In this document: piece after piece, positions 20,430 through 32,559 of the stretch
Numbering within the stretch: the first letter of the stretch is position 1
How the letters are laid out: each line of letters opens with the position of its first letter
Assembly (NCBI GenBank): GCA_947095585.1
Contig: OX352762.1
Coordinates: 90,701,749-90,765,748, forward strand
Origin: Nephrocerus scutellatus
Lineage: Eukaryota; Arthropoda; Insecta; Diptera; Pipunculidae
Reading direction: 5' to 3'
DNA: 64,000 bases
The notes under the pieces: model-generated
What the model was told of the DNA's origin: nothing
The model's database searches: none
The model's input: only the letters and a program-made list of their open reading frames with translations
Made by a program: the position numbers and the translations under genes

Positions 20430-21870
20430 TATCAGGAAAATTTTGCTGTTGATCCGTTGAATTGATATAATTGGTGCAATTTAAAAAATTTTATAATTAT
20501 AATTCGTATAAAAAAATTAACCTGGCATTGACGATGCAACATGCCCGTAAAAACGGTCTGTGACAGGCAATAAAAATTACTATAACTGAACAATAAAACA
20601 CGAGCTAGCGTACTGACATCCAGAAAACAAAAGGAGACCTCCATATCCACTATGCTTTTCGCTCTATAAAGAGATTTATTAGCATTTTCCCCCTTTTGGC
20701 AGCAGTTCAACCGCAGTCTGAATTTTATGACAGTCGTTAATAGCATATGCATCTGAGATTTTATTGCACCTACCCTATTATACTAATCCATTGTGTTTAA
20801 CATAACTGTGCCAAATTTCACCCCCATAAAGCTGTTAAATATTCCACTGCATTTGCACTGAATGCAGCGACAATAATTTAGTTGTGGTTTTTTACTGATT
20901 CCGCTATTAAGTCAGGACTCGTTTTTTAAAAAGATTAATAAACTAAGATAGCAGAATAAATTCAAGCTTGAACTACGCCATTATTTAAGCTTAACCAATA
21001 TCTGGCACGGAGTGAAAAAATTAACAAAATTGCCCATTATTCCTAGTATGGTGCAGAAGGAAAGAACACCTGACTAAAAAAAAACGGTAATAGATGTCGA
21101 TATACTGTGTTTACTTTTAGTTTTTAGGATGGATATAAAATTAATATGATAACTGTAGATTACAACATTTAAAAGTTATTTGAATCCTACTACGACAAAA
21201 GAGATCTGTAGATTTGTAAGACCGGCGGCTTACGCAAATGGCCGCTTTTCTATATTGGCTTCAGACATCCACGCAAAGTGTGTAATGTATATTGAAGAAA
21301 AAGGCAGTGTTCCGTTAAGATGCTAAAATAACTTTGATTTTAATTTCCAAAATGTTAACTATTTATACTTTTACAAAACTAGGAAATCAATGTACGATTT
21401 CTATATACTATATAAAGGTTATGTACAAATAGTGTGTCATCGTTGTCGATGAACTTGAAATAATTCTAATGCTAGTTACGTTGCACTTGAACTACATTGG
21501 AGTAAGGCACAATGCAAATGACCTACTTCTTATGTATGAATCATAATGCATGGTTTGAAGTGCATAGTCGCCTATACGCTGTCTGTGTCGTCATTTGGTG
21601 AACACGTGCAGCTTGTTTATACTGTTATTTTTGTTTTGATAGGTTACATAACTTATTCTATTGCTTTGTTTTGGTGTTTTGGTGAATGTGGTGTTACACT
21701 ACAGATAGACATAATAATTGTAAGTATTATGTATTTATTTACAACGTCAAGTACTGCAGGCGAAGGACGTTGGCGTTATATATGCAAAACGCATATACTG
21801 GAGAAAAAAAAATCGAATTAAAATTAATAAACAGAAGGGAATAAATTTACTATCTATCGGCTACATGGAT
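20430..21870. other. No recognisable feature
   Basis: Two open frames of about 90-105 codons (minus 20432-20752, plus 21546-21821) show no known domain. No repeats seen. Confidence 0.4.
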
Positions 21871-21872
21871 TT

Positions 21873-23258
21873 TTCATCATCATCATATTTGGCTCTACAA
21901 CCGGGGTCCAGTCCTGGCCTCGTGTTCCATAAATTCTACCACAAAGGACTCTCCGAGTAGGATCCTCTTCGCTCATGCGAGCTAGGTGTCCTGCCCACCG
22001 GAGTCTACCGAGTTGACATCGTGGTAACGCTCGTAGATCTCATCATTATAGAGTCTCCGGAATCGTCCTTGCTCACATACGGGGCCAACAATTCTCCGTA
22101 AGACGTTTCTCTCGAACGCTGCTAAGAGGTCAGAATGCTTTTTTCTAAGCACCCAAGTCTCGGATACATATGTAAGTACTGGTATGACATTGTCTTATAT
22201 ACCAGCAGCTTGGATGTTATGGTTAAGTTCCTGGATTTGAAGAGTCTTGACAGACTATAGAAGGTTTTGTTGTCTTTAAGCAACCGTGCGCATATTTCTG
22301 GTTCCATGCTGTTATCGGCTGCCACAGTTGACCCGAGATAGTTGAAGGATTGCACTTCTTCAATTTCGCGCTCCACTATTTTAATTGCGGACCAATGTTG
22401 GATCTTCTAGTTGCAGACGTGGCCACCATATACTTTGTTTTGCTCTCATTTAAATGCAGCCCCAGATTTCGTGCCGCCGGTTCGATCTGGATGAAAGCTT
22501 CCTGTACAGCTCTTGTGTTTCTACCAACGATGTCAATATCGTCTGCGTAAGCCAGTATCTGAATGGACGTTACGTCAGAGCCTCGGATCGCTTTATCAAA
22601 CGCTAGGTTGAAGAGGACGCAGACCAGTCAATCTCCTTGTCGGAGGCCGTTATAGATGTTGAATGGGCTTGAATGTAATCCGGATATTTTCACTTGGCTT
22701 ATAACATTGGTTATGGTCAACCTACATAATCGTGTCAGTTCATTTGGGGTGCCGAATTTTCTCATGACTTTATTAAGTTCTACTCTAACTATGCTATCAT
22801 AGGCGGCTTAAAAGTCTATAAAAAGATGGTGTAGTGAGTTTTGAAACTCTAGACATTTTTCCATCAACTGCATAACGGTGTCAATCTGATCAGTTGTTGA
22901 TTTACCTGGGATGAGGCCACATTGGTATGGACCAATGATGACTTTAGCGTATGAGGCTATCCTCATCTTAAAGGATAGAAAGGATAGAGGAGAAAATCTT
23001 ATACGCGGTACTCAACAACGTTATACCACGATAATTGCTGCATTTTGTGATATCTCCCGACTTATGTATGGGGCACAGGATGCCTCTTCGTCAGTCTTCT
23101 GGCATAGCTTCTTCCTCCCATACTTGCACTATTATTTCATGATTTTCTGAGACAACACGGCGATGGCCTATAAACACGTGGTCTATCTGGTTGCGAGTGA
23201 GTCCATCAGCAGATACCCAGGTGGCTTTGTGGATATTTTTGCGCGCAAACCTTTTACT
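21873..23258 (-). pseudogene. RTE LINE copy, internally deleted and frameshifted
   Basis: The minus strand starts in the endonuclease (RFARKNIHKATWVS, then TRNQIDHV, about 23258-23160) and jumps at about 23155 directly into the reverse transcriptase ([41 protein letters not shown], about 23140-23010). It continues through the palm (ILAYADDIDIVGRNT, about 22560-22520), EREIEEVQSFNYLGST (about 22375), the SLSRLFKSRNLTITSKLL segment and the 3' end with a CATCATCAT tail at 21876. Many stops are present. The same element type, with different deletions, lies at 54061 and 58441. Confidence 0.9.
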
Positions 23259-23262
23259 GGCA

Positions 23263-24300
23263 TGGAATTAAGGATTCGATTAGACGACAGGAGACAGCAT
23301 TGGGTTTTGGAAGAGTTAAATTCTACTCAATTGATTTCTCCCCATTGTATTATGCTTTCTAGGTCAGAATTTAACGTGCTTAACAAGTGGAGGGACGTTG
23401 CTTAAACTTATATGGGAAGCTATGAGAAAGCTGTCGCCAGCGAAAGTGTGGATTGGATTAGAAGTAACAGACAGAAGATCATTATTAAAATGAGGAAGAG
23501 TATCGGGGACAAAGCAGAGCCCTGGGGAACGCTAGCATTTAATTAATGAACTTGAAAGCGTCCAATACAACCTGAATTGAGCGGACCAAAAGATAGCTTA
23601 TAATCCAGTGAAGCAGTTTATCATCCACTACATAAGCACGCATTTTAGACAAAAGATCTTGATGCCAATCTCTGTCAAATGCCTTGGAAATATAGAGTGC
23701 AACAGCTTTGCTTTCTCCAAATTGATGCAAAGACTGGTTCCACTGTTCGGTGAGATATACCATCAAATCACCAGTAGAACGTTGGCCACGAAATCCATAC
23801 TGCCGGTCACTAAGATTTCGTTGGTTTCAAGATATTTCTTGAGCTGAAAATTGATCAGCGTTTCCATGACCTTGGAAAGAATGGATGTAAGTGCTATGGG
23901 TCGGAACGAAGAAGAAGACGACGGCTCGCCTTTTTTGGGTACGGGCTGGACAAAGGCTGTTTTCCAAGTTCTCGGGAAGAGTCCAAAAAAATAGGACAGA
24001 TGGAAAAGCTTACGCAATGGTAATGCCAGCTTGGAAAAACACCTCTTCAGAACTATTGGGGAAATATCACTGGGCCCAGCGGATTTGTGAGTGTTGAGAT
24101 CATTTAAAACTCTAGCAACTGCACGAGTGCAAATGAATATCAGAAGTCAGCAATGCACAATCTGGAAGCGTGAAGCTAGCTGCGAAATGAGCTGCCTTGT
24201 CTATAGAGCTGACAACTGTAATGTCATTATAAATGAGCGTTGGAATCGACGGCGAGGCTGTATTTTTGATTCTTTCCACGAATGATTAAAAATGTTTAGA
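23263..24300 (-). pseudogene. CR1/Jockey-like LINE reverse transcriptase, decayed
   Basis: In order on the minus strand: a linker with VLNDLNTHKSAGPSDISP (about 24115-24060); RKLFHLSYFFGLFPRTWKT and VQPVPKKGE (about 24015-23930); FRPIALTSILSKVMETL (about 23900); a palm segment ALYISKAFDRDWHQDLL with the first catalytic Asp altered (D to Y in xDIxKAFD); VPQGSALSPILFLIFINDLL (about 23530-23470); a GDS remnant where FADD is expected; and VEFNSSKTQCCLLSS (about 23325-23275). It is closely related to the fragments at 11537 and 39611, and less closely to 47113-50446. It abuts the RTE copy at 23258. Confidence 0.88.
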
Positions 24301-24309
24301 TACTATCTT

Positions 24310-24690
24310 TGGGACATTGTAGTATTTTTTGCCTCAATTTGTGTAATGGGTGTCTTACAATGAACTATCAACACAAATTGTTGCCAGTGTTATACCTTCA
24401 CGATAAAATGAGTTAAATCACCAGAAGAAACAAACACTCACAATCTGTTATTCTAATTGCTAAAGAATTAGATCAAAAACAGACTGCCGCATCCAGAACG
24501 TACGACAGTTATATTTCACCAAATTCGTTAGCTGCGTTGTTGAGGACGAGATTAACGGACACCACACACTACACTTTGCACTCGCATATGCGAAATGATG
24601 GTGATCTTATATTTTATGGTTCGTGCTGTTGCGTAAGTGCTGATGCACAGCACCCCCGTGCACGACGGCGTTTAAGAGACAACTCAACTC
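24310..24690. other. No recognisable feature
   Basis: Spacer between two LINE fragments; nothing supported. Confidence 0.45.
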
Positions 24691-24694
24691 AAAA

Positions 24695-25016
24695 TAATTA
24701 ATGATGAGATCTACGAGCGTTACCGCGATGTCGACATCATGAAGGGAATTAAGCTCGGTAGGCTCCGGTAGGCAGAACACCTAGCTCGCATGAGCAAAGG
24801 GGATTCTTCGGAAAGTCCTTTGCGGTAGGATTTATGGAACGCGATAGCGAGCCCGGCCAAGTCTACGCTGGAAGGATGGCGTAGACCAAGACGCTCAGGG
24901 TTTAGGGATGCAAAACTAGATGACATGGGCTCAAAATCAGAACCGATGAAGAGACTTTTTGCGGGAGGCCGGGACCGAGCCCCGGTTGTAGAGCTAAATA
25001 TGATGATTCTAGTTTG
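24695..25016 (+). pseudogene. RTE LINE, 5'-truncated 3' end
   Basis: It corresponds to the last about 105 codons of the RTE: NDEIYERYRDVDIM, then KLGRLR with a stop where Trp is expected (TAG for TGG), AEHLARMSKGDSSE-like, RWKDGVDQD-like and the final GPRL equivalent, followed by GCTAAATATGATGAT. It parallels 56000-56307. In-frame stops show that it is dead. Confidence 0.85.
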
Positions 25017-25019
25017 TAA

Positions 25020-27765
25020 GTGCTCGGCTGAATTCAACTGCACCCTCCACAATACTTTTTTCCTTCTTCTATCCAAATATTTCTAAACCCAGGCCGTGCC
25101 TAGACATTATAAGGCTGCAAATTCACTTGAAGCGTCCGCTAATTATAGAACAAACAAAAAACCAAACAAGGGTCTTTTGGAGTGACGAATGGTAACTTAT
25201 CTGTCCTGCAACCTTTTTTTGGCTTTGTTGTAGGCAATTATAACTTCCAGTTTTATTGTACTTCCAAACTTTCCTGCAACGTCCTTCATTTATGCTCCAT
25301 GACAAGTTAAAATCATGAGCACATCTCGCTTTTCAGAACTGTTATCCTTTTGCCTTACCACACAATTTCCTTTACAAATCTTGGCTAGACCTCCTTCGGT
25401 AAATTGTTTTGCTTGTTTCGAAGTGTACTACAAAGATCTGTATTATGATCCTGCAGATAAGTTGCGAGTTGCAAACTATTATAAAAGTTATCAGCTGTAA
25501 CGAGCTTTGCTTCATTCAATTAACCTCCGCATAATTTGACGACAACGGATCCGGGCTTGACATTGGCACTGGATTTCGTAACACATGTCATTGACACTTT
25601 AAGCGGGCCGCCTGCATGCAGTTAAACACAGGCTATAATATCATGAATCGTATTTCATACTTGGGACGTATGGTTGTTTTTTGCAATCATCACGCCCATG
25701 CATCACATCTGAACTAAGAGGATTAAGGAAAATTGAAAAGGAAAACGCAAGTTTACCAATAACATTTAAAACATTTGTTCCTTCATTTGTAAAAAAAAAA
25801 AAACGGGTGGGCGTTTGGATCAAATCATTCACGTTTGTTAGGGGACGTGTTAAGTAATTGTTAACCTCAATAAGTTCCAATTTGAAGTTCACAAAGCTAA
25901 CTTTAACGTATGCGATTAACTTCCACAAAATGAAAAACTCATCACATTCATTTTGTTACTTGGACGTTCTCCTCGCCTGCAAAATATCTTTTGATAATAA
26001 AATCGGCTGTGACAAATTCGAAATTTTTTATATTTTAAACGAAATCAGTTATCTGGAAAATTAACCAATAAAACGAGGCGGTTGTAAATGGTTTTCACGT
26101 TGCTGATTTAAATTTTCCCAGCCTCGTACTTTCGTGCCTCTGCTTGGCGTTTAATAATTATTTTTGGTTGTGTCGTAGGAGGCGAAATTGTACCAATGTA
26201 GGACATTAGTGACACACAATTGCCTTGGCAGTGGAAACCCCCGAACGGTTATACAACGACCGAACCGCACAACAACAACAGTAGTTACTCACAACTGATG
26301 CTCACCGCACTGAAGGATACCGGACACACGGTTGGGACCATATTTGGCTAATGTGGCCAACCAGCCACACATTCATTGAGGCAGAAAATTAACCACGGCT
26401 GCACATTAGAGGTTGCCGAAATGTACAAAAACGAGCTTCCTGCAAAATTGCTTGCTCTGAATTGAAGGGTAAAATACAGAATGGAAATCGCGGTAGTGAT
26501 TTTGAGTTTGGCCATTTTCAACTGACCCATGTACGAGTATGTGAGAGTTCTTCTTTAGTTTAATTGTAATACCCATGGCAAAAAATAAATGCAGCGATAT
26601 TGAAGTTTGGAAGCTCTGGAGCATAGTACACTTTTAACACTTTTACTAATTGCTTAGCCTTTTAGACCGTTTGCCTGCGAGCGTGCAATGCACACTAATT
26701 ATTTTTGCTTGTCCATTTGTTTATGTATGTGAGTGCTTGGCTATTATTTTAATATTCTATTACTCGTTGCTACTAATGACATTAATCTGGATGTCAATGA
26801 TTAACCATAATAAAGGTTTTGTTGTTGTTTTCCTGAAAATTTACCCAAAGCATTATTTTTCGCTTGAGGAAGTAAAGAATTTTTTTTATTTTCCACCTAA
26901 GAATTGCATAGCAGAAAATCCAGTGGAGTATTTTACACTAGACAGAACAGAAGTTATGTACATTTTGCATTTTATATGCATGTATGTATAGTAAATGCGT
27001 AGACAAAGAAATTGCATGGCTTTAATTACGAACATAACATTAACTTATGCAAATGCATGTAATTGTACAAACAAGAAAATCTCCGACCTCAATGTTTAAA
27101 AAAAAAACTGATATTAATCAACAAACGTACGTATATTAATAAATTCTTTACGCATAGGTACTTATAAAACGTTTAAACCTTTAAACAACGGACACGATTT
27201 TTCAAACGTAAAACACGGAGTATGGCTACTATGAAAATGTTTAAATTTAAATTTAATAGAAGTTAATTATTATGAAGTCGTATATAATAATTGTTACAAA
27301 CAGTTATTTTCCAAAATTCAATAAAAAATAGTCTTTATGTTAACATGATATCTACTAGGAAAAAATTTCCTTCGCGGTGTGTTAAAAATTTTCCAGTGAG
27401 TAATTCCACACGAAATCAGACACTCATGACTTGTCTTGGATATTTTTTTGGATGAAGTCTGATGCTAACAAATGCGAAGACAAATGTTTGGAAAGATTCT
27501 CTACCCTTTAAATATGTTACAGAAATATTATTACTTCAATACAGAACCAACACAATTAACAAAAGTCAAAAGTCAGTCAGCATCGAGCGCTCGCTCAGCT
27601 ACCTGCTACCGGCTACGGAAAAAACCCACACACAAAAAAGCGAGCATTTCGATACCTCCGATTTTTATTATATTTTTAACTTCCCTAATTACTTTTTTTA
27701 TTTTCAGAAACATATTTATAATAAATAGTTATTTAATTTCAAAAAAGATTTTTCATTTTTAGCCC
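25020..27765. other. No supported gene
   Basis: Several open frames of 60-113 codons (for example 25641-25928 minus, 26650-26991 plus) have no recognisable domain, and the translations are rich in hydrophobic or AT-codon residues. No tandem repeats or terminal repeats found. This is the longest stretch here free of recognised transposon sequence, so unrecognised host exons cannot be excluded. Confidence 0.4.
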
Positions 27766-27771
27766 TATAAA

Positions 27772-28495
27772 ATGGGGAAAAAGCAGAAAAGGAAGGAAAA
27801 GGTTAATGAAGTATTATCCTTTATTAGACAAGATGTCACCAACCATGGTCTCGAGTCCATGTACGAAAGGCTGGATGAAGTCAAGCAGCTGTGCGAAAAC
27901 GCAGCTACCTCGAGGAGAATATCAGCCTTGGCGAGGAATGGTATACTGAAGCATCCAAATGCAGCAGCAGCGGAAGAGAAAATACAAGCGAAGAAAATAG
28001 CCGCAAAAAGCCAGTAATTGCAAAAAGAAAGAGGTTGTCAGGAAATTCCAGACCATCATCGCCACCAACATCATCTTCTCCTGCAGTGGTTGTTGTTGAA
28101 GTGAGTAATCCGTCAAAAACCACCGCTGTAGACACAGCTAAAGCTAAAGCAATAGAGACGCAAAATTTAACTTAGTAGGCGCTACCACCAGTCGCTCCAG
28201 CAAGCAAAAAAGCTCCAATTACGGGAACACATCAAAATCATTTGCTCGAAGTTCGCGAATACTGCCAACATTAGTTGCACAATTCGCAACATCAACAGCA
28301 GTAATTCGGTCGTTACGGCCACGAACAAAGATGGACACCAGAAAATTCGGTCTTTCCTACAATCGGGAAAGACTGAATTTAATACATGTACTGCAAAGGA
28401 GAACAGAAAAGAAATGTTGGTCCTAAAAGGCATTCACCACTCCTTAGATGCTGAGCGCCAGCTGAGGGTGTCCCTGTAGTGGAAGTCAAACCCTT
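27772..28495 (+). pseudogene. Jockey-like LINE ORF1 (gag) remnant
   Basis: The frame begins MGKKQKRKEKVNEVLSFI and QDVTNHGLESMYERLDEV, shifts after AAKSQ (28017) into a Ser/Thr/Pro-rich region (PSSPPTSSSP), and stops at 28175. A further frame then reads NSSNSVVTATNKDGHQKI, RSFLQSGKTEFNTCTAKE and MLVLKGIHHSLDAE. That last part resembles the Jockey ORF1 block with an F-H/N-TY/CT then VLKGI pattern preceding the zinc knuckles. Later pieces (VEVKPFKSQNRTLQMN) fit the same protein with stops. No CCHC knuckle and no reverse transcriptase follow. A poly-basic N terminus fits a nucleic-acid-binding gag. Confidence 0.65.
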
Positions 28496-28861
28496 CAAAT
28501 CTCAGAACAGAACCCTCCAGATGAACTAGTTGGTGCATTGGGAAAAACCTAAATCGGCAGTCTTGATGACTTGTCCAAAAACATTCGTTATGGGTCAACT
28601 TATTTGTGAATTATGTTCACAATAGGCAGAATAAGTATATTCTCCTATAATGCGAATTCCATTTATTCGTTAGCAAGGCGTATCACACTCAAATTATTTA
28701 TTAAAACTAATATGAAAAAAGCTAACAACGCTCTTCATTTGGTGCACAAAATGGCGAAGAAATTCGGATTGGAAACACATCATAGTCCTGAGAATCAAGG
28801 AAATCGAACCAAGTCACCGGTAAATACACACATCTCCTTCTACGAGAAGGCCAGCAACTAA
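28496..28861 (+). pseudogene. Possible continuation of the gag remnant
   Basis: An 82-codon frame (28613-28861; KKANNALHLVHKMAKKFGLE region) follows the ORF1 remnant on the same strand and has similar codon use. It carries no motif I can name. It may be the end of the same element or unrelated sequence. Confidence 0.3.
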
Positions 28862-28869
28862 CACTATAG

Positions 28870-29640
28870 AGGCTTACGTTCGCCCTGTTTATACGCCGCT
28901 TTATATTTTCATTTTATTTTAATATTATTGTTTTCTAAATATAAACATGTAGTAGATTAAGTAGTCAAAAATATTACTTGATATTAGTTTTAAGTCAAAA
29001 TTGTATATTTCTTAAGCGATTAATAAAATATCTTAATCTTAAATCTTTAAAATCCAAATATCTCTCCAAAGTTATTATAGTAATTATGGTCAATTAGTGA
29101 TATTACTAAGTTGTGAAAGGTAAACTATTAACTGAAATATTATCATGACTTGAAGTTTTTAAATAACCTTTACAAGCGGACTATATCAATTCTAATTGCA
29201 AAAGAGTTTTGAAGCTAGCTTTTTTATATTTTATTCAACATCAGCAGCGCTCAGTAATTTTAAAGAGGTGTGGCTCATGCATCAGCAGTCTTGTTGCACA
29301 TAAAGCATCAGTTACGAACTGCCTTCACCAGGTTTCACCTACACATACTATATCTGAATTAATTTTGTCGAGTAACAAGTTGTACGATGCAAGACAGAGC
29401 ATTACCACTTGCCACTTGCATGTACCGGAAGCGCATCGTTTAACATTATTTTATGCGCTGCGAGATATTATTCCATGTTATTGTATATCTTGCATAAATT
29501 GTATAAATTTTGTTTGGGAATTGTACTGATACTTCTATTCTACGTAATACATTAAAATTATTTCAGAAATAAATTTAACCCAACCTAGAATACTATCTTA
29601 AAAATATATTTGCAATATCTACAAGCAAGAAAGAACTATT
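28870..29640. other. No recognisable feature
   Basis: AT-rich; a 106-codon plus frame at 29209-29529 has no known motif. Confidence 0.4.
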
Positions 29641-29653
29641 TCTTTCTTCTGAT

Positions 29654-29914
29654 ATGAGGAGGAACTAATTCCGCTAGTTTAAGATTTGGCTTGTGATTGT
29701 GTGGCATCAAATGTTTATGTAGTGGAATGTGTTGGAGTTAAGAAGAATCAACCAGCTACCTATGTGGTTGGTAGATACAATTCCAGATATACTGATGTAA
29801 ATTCTGGAATCCAACAAAAGAATACGTCGACCACATGGACAGGAGGAACTTATTCCGCTAGTTTAAGATTTGGCTTGTGATTGTGTGGCATCAAATGTTA
29901 ACGTAGTGGAATTC
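29654..29914 (+). repeat. Direct duplication of about 75 bp, 184 bp apart
   Basis: The segment GGAGGAACTAATTCCGCTAG...TGTAGTGGAAT (about 29655-29730) recurs nearly identically at about 29839-29914. The shared core TTTAAGATTTGGCTTGTGAT and GTGTGGCATCAAATGTT is unchanged. Confidence 0.85.
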
Positions 29915-29995
29915 TTTAAAATTCCATTAAAATTGCATTAGGGTACCCACACCCGGCAACACATCACACTGATAAGGGAAATAATTTGTACTTAC

Positions 29996-30124
29996 AGCGC
30001 TTTCGATTTGCTGGGTATAGTGAAGGTTTGGTGTCCCATTTTGACAGCGTTCTCGAAAAAAACCAGAGAACGCCGTAGAAATGGGACACCAAACCTTCAC
30101 TCTACCCAACAAATCGAAAGCGCT
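29996..30124 (+). repeat. Long near-perfect hairpin (59-bp arms, 11-nt loop)
   Basis: The left arm 29996-30054 and right arm 30066-30124 are inverted repeats with 54 of 59 positions matching, around an 11-base A-rich loop. The arms begin AGCGCTTTCGATTTG and include GTGAAGGTTTGGTGTCCCAT. The stem is longer than that of a typical microRNA precursor. It could be a palindromic MITE or a hairpin RNA source. No flanking target-site duplication is obvious. Confidence 0.9.
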
Positions 30125-30239
30125 ATTAGCTAAATGTACGAAAGATTTAAGATCGAATGAGATAAAACGTCTAACAAAAGCCATAAAGCTAATAAAATAT
30201 TGGTAGTTCCCATGTTTAAGTCTCGTAGCATTCATGTAA

Positions 30240-31195
30240 CCAAAATAATAATGTTTTTAAAAGTTTCCCGGGTATGTTTGCACACATATTAACCCTCTAT
30301 ATATAGAGTTATGCTTAGTAATTTCTATTATGTGGTTACATTTATCAGTTTTACAAAACAATTTATGCGCGCGCATGACTATTTGGCATAAAGGCTTAGG
30401 AGCCAGGCAGGATTCAGGGAGTATAAAAGTTGTATTCTCTTTAGGGTGCTTTTTTACGGTCGGAGCGAAAATGTATCTCATTGTCTCTTCTGTTTCCAAG
30501 TACTGCTTCCAATTTTCTCTTCATGAGAATCTCTCACTAGAATTCTCTTCAAGTTTCTGCTTTCAGGAACCCAGCAGATTGGAAGCCGAAACACATCTGC
30601 ATATATTATGCAAGCAGCGAAATTAGAAATAGGAGTAACTTGCAGCGTGGAATTCAATGCCTGTCGTATTCTGTTGCGTTATTATGAAAAAAAAAACTGA
30701 TATAATAAAGACATACGTACAACGTAGAACAAGATGTTTTTGTTTCCTCAAGAAATTCAACAGCCACTTGATGGACTCATTGATTGCAAACACAGACGGA
30801 AACGTTGAACTTTCGTCATTCACTAAGAAAGATAAAAACGTTATTACAATTGCGTATTATTGCCACTACAAATCAAATCAAATTAAACCAAGCTTTAAAG
30901 TGTTATGCACAGGTTACCGTGAAATAGACGTCCATCTATTTAAAAAAAAACACACGTAAAAGTAAACAGGACTCTATTTGGTATACTATTACGAATAAGT
31001 GGGTCAATCAGGTGACGAGCTTGATCTCTCAAGACACCTGCATGAGAATATTCATTGGATTTGCAAATGAATTTGGAAATGGAAATAGACTAAAAAAAGT
31101 AAAATTGACGGTGAATTGATTGTTGAATGATTAATTTATAACCTTAGGACAAGACACCTAAGATTTTGAAGACGCATGCAAGTCAGCTGTATCAG
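30240..31195. other. No supported gene
   Basis: Open frames of about 100 codons (30330-30626 plus, 30657-30959 plus) show no known domain. The second, rich in Lys and with TKKDKNVITIAYYCHYKSN, looks mildly protein-like but unassigned. Confidence 0.4.
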
Positions 31196-31199
31196 TTGA

Positions 31200-32555
31200 T
31201 TTTGGATCAAGTTTTTGAAGGTATTTTGCTAATTACACAAGATCTTAGTTCATTCGTTCTTTAATACGAATAGACAAAAGTTCCAACAGTTCTCTGGAAA
31301 TATCATAATTATTTTCGCGCATTTTCAAATACAAATTTTATAATCGCATCAGCTGTAACCAAGTTTGCATCGCGTCTTCCTAACGCTTCAATAGTTAGTT
31401 TAACCGGCTTCCGTGCGCTTAAAATATAGGATAAAATTTGAAAATTATTGTCATCGAGTAATGTGTCAGAAAATTTTGAAAATCTTTCAATCTGTACCTC
31501 AATGCTATTCCACCTAGTCTTGCAATCTAGTGCTTTTCTTTGACATGTTCTTGTAAAATTAAGTTTCACTTCGGTGAAAGTTTAAAGAACTTTACAATTT
31601 TTCTTTCCATTGACAACGCACCATTAATTTTATCACATTCACATCTTGGGGTTATACTATCACCGTCGCTTCGGTCATCGCTGCCTTCAGACTCAGAAAA
31701 ATTATCGTGAGCCGAGTTATGCTCATTCCCAATTATTTCTATTTCATCAGGACTGGGATCGATATCTCCATCTTTATTATAAATTACACCATTAACAGTT
31801 AAATGAATGCCGTGATTATAGCATAGTTGGTGGATGTATCCACATAATCTTCCAAATTTGACCATGACGGCAGCACCATCGGTAGTTGATGCTACTACAT
31901 CCGATAAATGTATGTCAAAATCAGATAGCTTTGTTTTAACAAGTTCTTCTATTTTATGAGCAGAGCAACTTCCTTCTTCAATTTTAACCAGTCCTAAATT
32001 TACGTATTCTTTATTAAAATGAATATTTATTTTGAGGTAGCACCAGTTTCATAAGTTTGTCCCCTCATCTAATGTGAGGCTAATTTTTCGGCATGAACTG
32101 GTGTCTTTATGCGATTTAATTTTTGCTTTTACTTCACATTTCGCAACTTCGTAAAAATCAAGAATTAATTGCATCACATTATTTTTACCTCTTTGTAATC
32201 TTTAAGCGCTTGCCGTATAAATTCGCTTTTAGATATCCATCAACGTCTGCAAGTCTTGCTACAATTTCTGCTATAGATTGTTTTTTCGTAAATGATATTA
32301 CTATTGTTGGTTATTATTTTGGTTAATTATTGGTAAAAGATTTTATTATTTTGCTTGGACCAGCAACTTGGTCTTCCTCATCTGCTGCATTTCGTTTCAA
32401 CAAGTTTATTTTATGAGCATGTTGCAAATGTCATATTAGACCGCTCGTTGATGATCCTTTGCAACTTAATAATTTATTAACACATTTTAAACATTTTTCT
32501 TTTTCGTTTCCTTTTTCTTTATTGAAGAAAGTCCACACAGAATCCGCCATAGTCC
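31200..32555 (-). pseudogene. hAT transposase with N-terminal BED zinc finger (decayed)
   Basis: On the minus strand the protein opens at about 32550 with MADSVWTFFNKEKGNEKEK, then C-x2-C (CLKCVNK) and, after a stop, HLQHAHK, which together fit a BED finger (the C2H2-like domain of hAT transposases). Frames around 31865-31566 give GRLCGYIHQLCYNHGIHL and an Asp/Glu/Ser-rich region. From 31569 to 31309 comes KALDCKTRWNSIEVQIERFS, the conserved CxTRWNS-type block, then RKPVKLTIEALGRRDANLV. A final shift gives ELLSIRIKERMN and LAKYLQK, and the hATC dimerisation region is not seen. Multiple stops and frameshifts are present. Confidence 0.85.
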
Positions 32556-32559
32556 AGGT

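Noticed and set aside
26650..26991. 113-codon plus-strand frame with hydrophobic stretches, considered as a small membrane protein
   Set aside because: No recognisable family, AT-driven amino-acid use and no splice or regulatory context; not supportable from sequence alone.
30657..30959. 100-codon Lys-rich frame as a possible host gene
   Set aside because: Looks mildly protein-like but matches nothing I know, and nothing around it supports a gene; left unannotated.
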